From: Puccinia triticina
Taxonomy: Eukaryota; Basidiomycota; Pucciniomycetes; Pucciniales; Pucciniaceae
Assembly: GCF_026914185.1 (NCBI RefSeq)
Contig: NC_070566.1
Location: 6,262,001-6,326,000, forward strand
DNA: 64,000 nt
Direction of reading: 5' to 3'
In this document: in pieces, positions 22,201 through 31,272 of the stretch
Layout: the number at the start of each line of letters is the position of its first letter
How positions within the stretch are numbered: the stretch's first letter is position 1
Notes under the pieces: generated by a model
What the model was told of the DNA's origin: nothing
The model's database searches: none
Seen by the model: only the letters and a program-made list of their open reading frames with translations
Program-made: the position numbers and the translations under genes

Positions 22201-23940
22201 GTACGTTTTCCCCTTGAACTTGCAAATGTCCCAGTCAAGCAACTATCCAACAGTACTCCGGCGGCCACCGGTAAGGAAGTTCTGCCATGGGAGCCAAAAC
22301 TTTCTGTGGACTACGTTATGAACTTACTCCAGCTTGGTGATTTCACCAAGGAGATTGAATTCACTAACCAGTAGTTAATAGTTGACAAGATCATTGACCT
22401 GTGCGAGTTTTATGCAATCACAGTGCCGAAGACCTTCAAACAAGCTATGAACTCTCCTGAGAAGGAATACTGGTCAAACGCGATAGTGGTCAAACTCACC
22501 AATCTGGAAGAGATGCAAGTCTGGGTTCTTGGCCTAAAGCCAGAAGATAAAAAAGCGTTGGGCAGGCGATGGGTCTTCACCACAAAACCGGATTCTAATG
22601 GCTCGGGGGTCAGGTTCAAAGCCCGGTATGTGGCAAAAGTTTTCACACAGGTCAAGGGGCAGGATTTCAATGCGACTTTCGCGCCGACTGCAACCTTTGT
22701 CTCGCTAAGACTACTCCTAACGGTGGCGGCGGAACACAACTGGCCGGTCCAAAGTTTCAACTTTGTTGCCGCATACCTCAACTCCAAAATCAATGAAGAG
22801 GTATGGGTAAAGCCTCTGGAGGGTATGAAGACCCCTCATGGGCATGCGCTGCTATTAAAGAAAGCCTTGTATGGTCCAAGGCAGGTGGCGTGGTGCTGGT
22901 GGCTGCATCTAAAAGAAGTCCTTGACCGCTTTGGCTACTCCCCCTCGCAGTACAACAACAGTCTTTATGTTCTCCGGCACCCAGACAAAGCAGGCGTTGT
23001 ATGGTTACACGTTGACAATGGTGTGGCAACCACGTCAAATATGGCCTTGTTGAAGAAGTCAGAAACTGACCTGAAGGATATTTTGAAGATAAAGTGGTCT
23101 GACAGTTTAGATTCAATTTTTGGGCTTAATGTTTCACGTTCTCACAGAGGCTTTCAGATTTATCAAAAAGAACTAATAGCAGGGATACTCGGAGAACATT
23201 GGGACGGGGTTTCAACAGCTACAACACCTTTGCCAGCGGTTTTCAATGCAATCACTTATGAAAATGGGGTCAGCGCCGACTCAGGGCGCTATCTGTTGGT
23301 TATTGGATCTCTCAGTTACCTGGCTGTCAGCACACGGCTGGACATTTGCTTTGCAGTAAACTATCTGGCACGGTTTGCAGCAAAGCCAGGGCTCTTGCAC
23401 TGGAAAGGTGTGCAACACCTGATCAACTATTTGGCTGGTAGCAAAAATGTGCGCCTGTCTCTTTTTCCGTCACGTGATCTTAAACCTTTGAAGACTTTTG
23501 CAGATGCATCGTGGGGAGGAGAGTTCTCCAGGTCCTTGTATGGGGTCTTGATCACCTTACTCAACCGCCCGGTACTTTGGGTCTCGAGGAGACAAGTTTC
23601 TGTGGCATCTTCCACTTGTCATGCGGAGTATATGGCGTTGGGGGTCGCAACAAGACAGACTCTCTGGGTTAGGCACCTGCTTCGAGACATCTTGCGCAAG
23701 GACTACATAGGTTTTCTTTTTTGCAACAATCAGTCGGCAATCAAGGTGGGTACTGATGACGCGTCCAACAAAAGAACGCGCCACACTGACCGCGATTTCT
23801 ATATCACAAATGAAGCCCTTTTCCAGAAGAAAACAATCCTAGAATGGGTATGTACAAAGGATCAAATGGCCGATATTTTTACGAAGGGTATGCCTCAAGT
23901 TAGCTTTGTATCAATGCGCACAATAATCATGTCCTCCTGA
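19210..23940 (+). pseudogene. gag-pol of the copia element, frameshifted
   Basis: Gag runs from about 19210 and shifts frame at a T9-10 run near 19590. It continues to a zinc knuckle CWQCGGTGHYAWNC near 20230. Protease has FDTGALHG near 20650, after a second shift. GAG-pre-integrase carries HQTFGHASLRH and CPVCAIS. The integrase DDE residues are visible (DLMGPF, SDNGGEF, ERFNRT). Reverse transcriptase reads LYGPRQVAWCWW and LHVDNG, the second catalytic Asp being Asn. RNase H reads VSVASSTCHAEY. Stops fall at 19955 (CGA-type), 20806, 21160 (TAA), 21925 (probable Trp codon) and 22372 (probable Gln codon). The frameshifts, the stops and the altered YVDD-type motif make it inactive. Confidence 0.93.
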
Positions 23941-24047
23941 GTCTCCCGGCGTTTTCTCTCCCTCTGCTCAATTTTTTCATGTCTTATTTTGTTCTTTGTT
24001 TTCTTCCTATTATTGTACTTAGTGTTTGGGTGATGCCGCGTCTACGG

Positions 24048-24059
24048 CGAGAGGGGGGG
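24048..24059 (+). promoter_or_regulatory. Polypurine tract
   Basis: gcgagagggggg lies immediately before the right LTR, as needed for plus-strand priming. Confidence 0.8.
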
Positions 24060-24200
24060 TGTTGTAGCCTGAGGGGCTACGCATCCCGAGACTCGCCGCA
24101 GTCGCGGTATCAGCTTTACCTCGGACTCTGGTCCAAGGGATTCTGTTTCTGCTCATGATCAATACCATATTATTGTGCAGAAGACCTCCTGTGCACAATA
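24060..24200 (+). repeat. Right LTR of the copia element
   Basis: 141 bp; it starts tgttgtagcctgaggggcta, ends gtgcacaata and is followed by the gcatg duplication. Confidence 0.93.
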
Positions 24201-24296
24201 GCATGAACTTTTGCAACTTGGTGTTCAAGAATGAACTTGAACACCGACTTGCAAAAGTGCATGCAAGTAGCATCTGGCCCACTTTGAAACCCCCTA

Positions 24297-24775
24297 ATGC
24301 AAGTGTGACACTTCGACCTTGGCATCTTGGAAAAATAAAAATTAACTGTATTTGTAGTCCGCCATTTCCCCATGGCCAGAGGGAATCTAAGCGGCAAGAA
24401 AGCAGATAAAATATCTGCGGCCAATGCAGCTTTGACGCAGATGGATTGTGAGCTTCTCGCCAGATTTACATCCAGTTTTCACGGAATCTGGGGAGCTCCC
24501 GTTGAGATCTGAGGGCCTCCCAGAGGTGATCTGATACTGAAGCCTCAAAAGTGATTTCCATGCAAAAATCTAGACTTTCTCCACCACCGCAAGAGTCTCA
24601 GGTGTGAAGGGATGTCATCCAGAAGACTCCCAGGCGGCAAGACCTGCGCATCTGGACCAGACCACGGCCTGCGGATACGCCTCACTTATCACAGTCCCTC
24701 CCCATGGGAGGTTGGAGTTTGGTTGGTGGTTTGGGTGGTATACATATTCATTTGGGTGGAGCTTAAGTTTGGCTG
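24297..24775. other. Upstream part of hAT relic or intergenic
   Basis: No clear coding frame. The sequence may include diverged upstream exons of the hAT transposase that becomes readable from about 24780. Confidence 0.3.
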
Positions 24776-25342
24776 GTGGCGAAGCCGCCTCAGTTGTGGA
24801 TCGACGAGGCAATAAATCTCACTCGGGACATGTATAATAGCTGGTATAAGCCAAGAAAACCTACTGCAGCGCCAAAAACAGCCAAAAAAGGATCCCCAAA
24901 GGTAACCGAAAGCTCTCCTTTTGATTCATTTTCCTTGGCTGACTTAATCTTCCTACAGCCATGTGGCGTTTTGGCAGGGCTAGGGGCGGCCGCAGTAGCC
25001 AGATCAGCTGAAGCTTCATCGGACCCCGTGGATATATGGCTCAGCAGTGGCCTCTTTTTGGAAGATGGCAAACCAATTAACGGTCTCACTTGGTGGGCGG
25101 AGCAGAAACGCAGCAGAAATACACATCATGGGCTCTTACAAATGGCCCTCGACGTCTTGTGTTGCCCAGGTAGGTGAGATTGTGCTCAAGTATCACACCA
25201 TATTATGGTTTTCTGAATTTGATCTCCGTTCATTTATAGCGAAAACAGTTGATGTGGAGTGTACCTTCAATTTTGGCAGGGAGTATGTCTCTGCCAGGAG
25301 ACACAACCTCCATCCGAAATCAGTAGGTTGAGGCATGGCCTT

Positions 25343-26465
25343 CACCAGGGGAGATATGTTCCCACTCCCCAGGGAGTGCCAGAGCTGAATTTGATGTGAG
25401 TTTTGGTCGGATGTGAGCCTGATGTGCATCAGTAACTCATCCCTAAATGAATTGAAGTGGATGCAAAAGTGAGTCAAAAGTCAGTCAGAATTGATTTGGT
25501 AGTCAACACAATGTTGTGTAGAATTCTTTTGTTTTCTAGGTACAACTAGAGGAAAAAATATGATGAAATGATATTCCCCCCAAGTTCAACTCATCAATTG
25601 CTCCTGTTTGATGATTTCAAAGGATAGGAAAGCAAAATTGCCATTCTTGAATGTAATTCCTGTAAAAAAAATGAGTTTCTTGTAATTCACATTATATGCC
25701 CTTGTGTACAAAATTAAAGTAAAAGTCAACTTGGTATTATTGGGTTTAGAATTTTGGAATGTGGTAATGTTGCAGTAAAATTAGTGAAACCCATTTTCTT
25801 GGAAATGCTGTAATTAATTTGAATTTGGCTAAAAAAATGGTGAAAACTATTGTATTGGGGTGAAATTCTGAGGTAAGTCAAGGTTGGATTGCAGTGCCAC
25901 CCCAGTTTGGCCACATATCCTGGCCTCTTCACAAAAATGATTGTGTGATTTTTTTTTTTTTTTTTGCTTTTCAAAATGATCCACATGTTCACATGCAAGT
26001 GAACTTTTTTGCACTTTGCTAATAGTCACCCTAATGTACGCGCGTACATTGAGGTGGAAATATCACAGGATGGGCCTTTCACAGCCACATGAAAAGTAAA
26101 AACTTTGTGTTGAGAAACCAATTGTCCCCCTGATGTACGCGAGTACATGAGGGGGACAATATGACATACTGCGCCTTTCACATCCCCATGAAAAGGACAC
26201 ACTGGTCATGGAGCCAAGAAAGGCCTATATTTTGGATGAGTTCTGGATGAATTCCAGATGAGTTCTGGATGAATTCCAGATGAGTTCTGGATTATTCCTT
26301 GGCAAGTTATGGTTTATTTCAGGATGATTTCCAACTGATTTCAAGCTGACTTCCAGTCTTGTTCATACCTATTCAATATTTCTTTACCAAAGGCCTCCAG
26401 CACAGTTATGGAAAAAAGTTACGGTAAGGCACTCCCTGGGGAGTGGGAACATATCTCCCCTGGTG
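25343..26465. mobile_element. 1.12-kb MITE, CACC-tipped, 3-bp target duplication
   Basis: Inverted ends caccaggggagatatgttcc...ggaacatatctcccctggtg extend about 38 bp (to gggagtgcc). The element is flanked by ctt (25340-25342 and 26466-26468). The interior is AT-rich and contains two hairpins (atgtacgcgcgtacat near 26034 and atgtacgcgagtacat near 26132) and a short tandem repeat. There is no coding capacity. The 3-bp duplication suggests a CACTA- or Harbinger-like origin. Confidence 0.85.
26236..26296. repeat. 22-bp minisatellite
   Basis: About two and a half copies of gatgagttctggatgaattc, period 22 bp, inside the MITE. Confidence 0.8.
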
Positions 26466-26583
26466 CTTGTCATTCTACTCAAAGAACAACAAGATTCCAC
26501 CTCTCGCTCTTCACGAGTACATAGAAAAGCGCCAGAACAAGATCAAGTCAAGCATGAAGGATCCTGTGTTGACAGTGGATTGA

Positions 26584-28010
26584 TATGCTGTCACCGCAGT
26601 GATGACATATAGCAATCCAAACATTATTTTTGTGTCTTAAGTGAGTTTTGAGGGGCAGGTATCCGCTGATACCCACCCGTGTACCCGCCCAGAAGAGCGG
26701 GTACCCGCCATTGGATGCAGATATGGTTACGGATGTGAGAAATTGGGAAAAAAGGCAGCGGGTACCCGGATGCAAAGTCAACATCTCTAGTGCAGCAGCT
26801 TTGGCTGGTGTTGGGCTAGGCTGTGTTTCTTGTGGAGGCTTTCCTCAGATAGGGGAAGCCGTTTTTGCTTTTTTGTGATTAAAAGATAGGGAAAACCCTT
26901 TCTTTTTTGTTTTGTGGATAAACATTAGGGGAAACCCTTGAATTTTTTTTCCACAAAACTCTGGTTTTAATAGACTTGGATGTCAACCCCGCGGCAGTAG
27001 AGAATTAGCACTTTTGGCAGAGTCTTTTTTAAAATCAATCTGCTGTCTTTATTTCTGAACCTTTTTTTCTCTAATTTACATTTCTGGGATGGCTTAAGCT
27101 GTCCCCTTCTTTCTACTATTTTTTCTCATCCTCAACTCCTCTGGTTGAGCTGCAATCATAGTTGTAAAATTATCAATTTCCAATTCTGTCCAGTGGGTCA
27201 TCTAATGTTTTTGGCACCACATTTTTCAATGCAGAAGCTCATCCCACAGCCTTTAAGTCATGAGATTTGCTACAGAGGTGGAAGATAAGCTCCAAAGATT
27301 GATTATGAAATAAAAAAAAGTAAAAATAAAAAAGGGGGTTGAGAAATTGACTCCCACAAATTAAAAAATCAACTCCCAAACGCAATTTACGTCGCGCGGA
27401 CCGCCTTGGGACGTCTTTCCTGGTCCTTGTGACCGCATTTTGAACCGGGGGCGTTTTGGGAGTCGGAATTGTAATTCCGCAATCCCAAACAGGAGTCAGA
27501 ATTTTAATTTTAAAAAAAATCCCAGAAAATAGAGAAAAATTTATATCTCCTCACTGGAGCACCCAAACGCTCCCAAAATTTTACAGCAATCTAGAGACAC
27601 TTTCTAGAAAATATGTTGAGATTTAAAGCAGTAGAAACCATCAGGAAGGCCTTGTGGAACAGGGGGGTTAATCTGGCAGTTTTCCTACTAAGGCAAACCC
27701 CCAAAACCTTATCTATGGTGCTCCAAATGGCCCCAATTTATTTCTGCAACAAGAATACACTCTTTAAAACATATTCTGAGCTTTACAGCATTAGCACACC
27801 TCAGGGAAACCTTGTGTAGCCGGGGGCTGATTTGGCGGATTTCCTACTAAGGCAAACCCCCAAAACCTTATCTATGGTGCTCCAAACGGCCCCAATTTTA
27901 TTCCGCCAGAATAATACACTCTCTAGAAAATATTTTGAGTTCCAAGGATTTATTACACATCAGGAACACCTTCTATCAAGTGTGGGTCAGCTATGATAAC
28001 CATAGTTGTC
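26584..28010. other. Non-coding, with several short inverted and direct repeats
   Basis: 26650-26770 has gggtacccgcc-type inverted repeats like a hAT terminus. 27340-27500 has ttgggagt/actcccaa elements. 27640-27760 and 27800-27930 are an approximate 190-bp direct duplication (shared ctactaaggcaaaccccca and cttatctatggtgctccaaa). No gene is supported. Confidence 0.5.
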
Positions 28011-28014
28011 AGTG

Positions 28015-28200
28015 TAGCATGACGCTGCGCAAATGCACTATTTTTTAGCGTAGCATTAGCACAATTGGGCGCATCTGTGCTAACGCTACGTGCACAGGGT
28101 GCAAAGCTATTCTAGGTTTTAGCGTAGCGTTAGCGCAGATACCCACAATTGCACTAACCCCGCAAAAAGCGCTTCAGCGCAGCACTCTGCCATGACTACC
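28015..28200. repeat. Left block of gctaacgctacgct palindromic repeats
   Basis: Many copies of tagcgtagcgttagcgc and its complement gcgctaacgctacg occur with gcgcaaatgc. It appears to be one arm of a large inverted structure whose other arm is 28690-29160. Confidence 0.65.
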
Positions 28201-28267
28201 ACGTCCCTGCATGTAACTCTGACCTCTGCGGCGGTGCCTGGACCGCCAAGGTGTTGTCAACAAGAAA

Positions 28268-28470
28268 AGTATACACTCCCTTGCTGGCCAGTACCAGCCA
28301 TCAAGTGAGCGTACACACCCTCTCTCATCAAGAGAGCAAACACTCCCTCAATGGCCTGTACCAGCAATCAAGAGAGCGTACACACCCTTTATGGCAAGTA
28401 CCGGCCATCAAGAGAGCGTACACACCCTTGGTGGCCAGTACTGGCCATTGAGACAGTATACACTTGTCAG
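28268..28470. repeat. 40-bp palindromic array, copy 1
   Basis: Units of the form ggccatcaagagagcgtac followed by acacccttgatggccagtac recur with a 40-bp period. The landmark agagagcgta is at 28371 and 28411, its variant agacagtata at 28451, and agagagcaaa at 28331. Each unit folds on itself (ccatcaag...cttgatgg, with gtac inside). Open frames through this tract are by-products of the symmetry. Confidence 0.85.
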
Positions 28471-28689
28471 CCCTCTGCGTGCTCAGACAGCGCAGACCGC
28501 CGACAAGGAGCCGCTATCGCGTCTCTTCCGGCATGAAGCACGGCAAGGAGACCGCGAAGGTCCAGCAAGTCAGCAAGCGGCGTAGTTACCACTACGTTGA
28601 TGTGTACTGAATCATTCAGATGTAGTTGAGTACGGTTATGCCCGCTTAACAGCGGGAAGGAAGAAGGAAGAAGAGGAGGTTGAGAAGTC

Positions 28690-29160
28690 AAGCAACAGTG
28701 GGCTGCTACGCTAAACTACGCTATTTTAGCCCTAACGTTTAGCGTAGCAGCAAAAAGCGCTGGCCTTTTTTGAATAGCGTTAGCGAGCTGTTAGCGCTGC
28801 TACGCTGCGCTAATTTTCAGTGGCGCTAACAGCACGCCAATTTTTGTTTAGCGTTAGCGCTAAACTACAGCCGCTACGCTGCGCTACGTTGCGCTAAGGC
28901 GCTTTTAGCGGAAAAACGGCCTATTTTGCCTCAAAAAGCGCTGTAGCACAGCGTAGCGAACGCTATTTTGCGCCCTGCGTGCTTAGTGTTAGCGCCATTG
29001 CGCACATCTGCGCTAACACTACGCTAAAAGCCAAAATATCTTTGCACCCTGCGCGCGTAGCGTTAGCGCAGATGCGCGCAATTGCGCTAACACTACGCTA
29101 AAAAATAGCGCCTTTGCACTGCACTACGCTACGCTAACAGCTTTGTTAGCGTAGCTGACC
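28690..29160. repeat. Right block of gctaacgctacgct palindromic repeats
   Basis: About 470 bp are almost wholly built from ttagcgtagcg, gcgctaacgc, ctacgctgcgct and aaaaagcgct motifs on both strands. It ends gttagcgtagctgaccca. Part of it (28985-29120) mirrors the left block (28020-28150). Confidence 0.7.
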
Positions 29161-29163
29161 CAC

Positions 29164-29738
29164 TGTTGAGTTGAGCCTCAATTCTCCCATATAGTAAGGG
29201 GACTCTCTTGGAGAGTTTTCCCCAAGAGTTTTTTGGTACCAAGCCCGTCTGCATTGCTGATCAGACTCAGTGATTGGGGCCTTTCCAACTCAAACTCCAT
29301 TTCCCTCCTAACCTTTTCCTTTCCTCTTACAAGCTTATTCACTCAACTCCATCCGACACCACCCTCTTCCTTTCTCTAAAACTTGACTCATTTAAACCGG
29401 CCGCCTACTTCAGACTATTGGAGCCTAGCAAGTCTCCGCACAGGTAAGCGCGCCCGGTTCCTATTTCTCTCTTTCCTTTCTCCGGCACGAATCCTAGAGA
29501 TTCCAGCAAGAGCTACCTCTGCTAGGCCCCTCGTGCTGAGGCGTGGCTACTCCTCCCGCGTTGACGGTTGAGTTGAGATTAAGACTAGGGTATTTTGTTG
29601 TTTGATTCTCGCCTTGTCAGCGCCACACTACCGGATACTTAGTATCCTTTCCATTCAGGGTTCTGTCACATTAGAGACAGGCCCTGAAAACACTCCCTCG
29701 CTGGCCGGTACCAGCTGTAAGGGTTCTGTGAACCCTCA
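29164..29738 (+). repeat. Possible 5' LTR of a gypsy-type element
   Basis: The segment begins tgttgagttgagcctcaatt and ends gtgaaccctca, followed one base later by tggtggcgacaac, which looks like a tRNA primer-binding site. It contains a hairpin cagggttctgtc...acaggccctg. Near its end it has cactccctcgctggccggtaccagc, a piece of the 40-bp palindromic unit. No second LTR or gag-pol was found, so it is a solo or truncated copy. Confidence 0.4.
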
Positions 29739-30029
29739 CTGGTGGCGACAACAGAAATGTGCGGGAGCAAGGCAGTAGGCCTTTGAGGTTCTAGTTCCAA
29801 ACGTTGGGGCTATATTTCAAAGGCTAGTCGAGAGAGATTAGATCTCTCTGGCTAGATAAAATCATCAGATGAAGAGAAAAGGAAAAGGGGCTCACCTAGT
29901 CAAGAGAGATTAGATCTCTGCTTGACTAGGGAAGCGCGGGGTTGAGTCCAAGTAATCGAGTTTGTGGGGGGTTTAGGGTTAGGTGATCCCATAACCCCTT
30001 GTGTGAAGTCCCAGTGTCAATGGGGGCTT
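29739..30029. other. Short hairpin tract downstream of LTR-like block
   Basis: Two related hairpins, gagagagattagatctctct (29830) and caagagagattagatctctg (29900), lie here. No coding sequence. Confidence 0.45.
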
Positions 30030-30225
30030 CACACCAGCCATTAAGTGAGCGTACACACTCTCTCAATGGCCAGTACCGGCCATCAACAGAGCGTACACAC
30101 CCTTGAGGCAGTATGGGCCATCGAGACAGCAAAAACTCTCTCAATGGCCGGGAACAGCCATCAAGAGAGCGTACACACCCTCAATGGCCAGTACCGGCCA
30201 TTGAGACAGTATAAACACCCTGGAT
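30030..30225. repeat. 40-bp palindromic array, copy 2
   Basis: Same unit as at 28.3 kb: ccattaagtgagcgtacaca, tcaatggccagtaccggcc, catcaagagagcgtacacac. It is in the same orientation as copy 1, with about five units. Confidence 0.8.
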
Positions 30226-30339
30226 GTTACTCCTCTTGTCCCTCAGTCTTCTGACCAGACTTTCCCTTGGCAGACCCGGTGCTCTAGCACTCAAATCTGT
30301 CTACAAACAATCTCAAGCCCTTCGTCATAAAACTGAATT

Positions 30340-30615
30340 TTATACTGTCTTGATGGCCGGTACTGGCCATCAAGGGTGTGTACGCTCTCTTGATGGCTGG
30401 TACCGGCCATTGAGGGAGTGTTTTCTCTCTTGATGGCTGGTCCCGGCCATTGAGAGAGGGTGTGTACGCTCACTTGATGGCTGGTACCGGCCAGCGAGGG
30501 AGTGTATACTGTCTTGATGGCTGGTACTGGGCATCAAGGGTGTGTACACTCTCTTGATGGCTGGTACCGGCCATCAAGGGAGTGTTTGTTGTCTCAATGG
30601 CTGGTACTGGAATTT
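30340..30615. repeat. 40-bp palindromic array, copy 3 (inverted)
   Basis: Units ttgatggctggtaccggcc and catcaagggtgtgtacgctc are arranged in the opposite sense to copy 2, so the two arrays form a larger inverted pair around about 30280. About seven half-units of the form (catcaag or cattgag)-ggtgtgta are seen. Confidence 0.8.
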
Positions 30616-30905
30616 GAGGGTGAACATGATAGTGAAAATGCTCATGTGCCACTTGATTGAGCCTGTGAAAATAATGTAGACTTTTGTGTCAAGGTTGCAT
30701 TTGAGTAACAAGATGAAGACAAGATTAAACCAGGCAAGATTGGAAGGCAAATCTAACAAAAATTTCATTAAATTTTCCCTGGTAGTTAAAGACAGAGGTG
30801 CAATGGCTGGTGTGTGTGTAAAGTGAGATTGAGGGGGGGGGGGGGGGTTCCTTGGGGTGCAGGTTGGGGAGATTGTGGACTTACACTACATAAAGTGACC
30901 CCTGC

Positions 30906-31272
30906 AGCGGCGCAGCCAACTTGGCCTCTAGTTTCTTGCAAATTTATCAGAATGTTCATTACTGTTCAAACCAAGGAGGGAAAATTAGAGAGCACAGTAT
31001 GGCATGCAACAAGAATGATAAAAAATGAAACTTTTTGAAACCATTGCCAATGATTATTATTGAATGAAATAAATTGAGTCAAATTAGTGGTGATTTGGGC
31101 TACAGTCCCTGAGTTCAATTTGATCATTGAAAATGGTTTCAATTTTTTTTTTTTTTTTATCATTCTTGTTGTATGCCATACTTTGCTCTCCAATTTTTCC
31201 TCCTTAGTTTGAACAGTAATGAACATTCTGATAAATTTGCAAGAAACTAGAGGTCAAGGCGGCTTCGCCGCT
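30906..31272. mobile_element. 367-bp foldback element
   Basis: The left arm gcggcgcagcc...cctctagtttcttgcaaatt...gcaacaagaatgata (30907-31022) is mirrored by 31157-31271 with few mismatches, giving arms of about 115 bp around a 130-bp loop. The tips are gcggcg/cgccgc. No clear target duplication is seen. A T16 run sits beside the right arm. Confidence 0.8.

Larger units (their letters stand above)
18176..24200 (+). mobile_element. Full-structure Ty1/copia retrotransposon with LTRs and target duplication
   Basis: Two LTRs of about 141 bp (18176-18317 and 24060-24200) differ at only about five positions, so the insertion is young. The LTRs start TGTTG and end AATA rather than CA. A 5-bp duplication gcatg flanks the element (18171-18175 and 24201-24205). 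A primer-binding site follows the left LTR and a polypurine tract precedes the right one. The internal coding region is broken by frameshifts and stops, so the copy is not autonomous although its ends are well preserved. Confidence 0.95.
18042..24294. mobile_element. Small foldback MITE with TA target site, split by a copia element
   Basis: The outer ends gggggattcaaagttggcca (18042) and tggcccactttgaaaccccc (24294) are inverted repeats flanked by TA (18040-18041, 24295-24296). The arms continue as acttgcatg-acttttgcaag-ttggtgttcaag and its mirror image. With the copia element removed, the MITE is only about 220 bp and folds into a long hairpin. TA duplication suggests a Tc1/mariner (Stowaway-like) family. 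Confidence 0.75.
24776..26583 (+). pseudogene. hAT transposase C-terminal relic, split by a MITE
   Basis: The frame from about 24776 carries PVDIWLSSGL and LTWWAEQKR. A 70-nt intron follows (25170-25239, GTAGGT...TTATAG), and splicing joins LCCPA to KTVDVECTFNFGREYVSARR. This is the hAT dimerisation domain (WW motif, then the S/T-x-E-R/C-x-F block). At 25329 a TGA replaces a probable Arg codon. The 1.1-kb MITE follows. Removing it and one ctt copy continues the frame as GMAL-SFYSKNNKIPPL to a TGA at 26581. The N-terminal two-thirds of the transposase are missing or unrecognisable. Confidence 0.7.
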
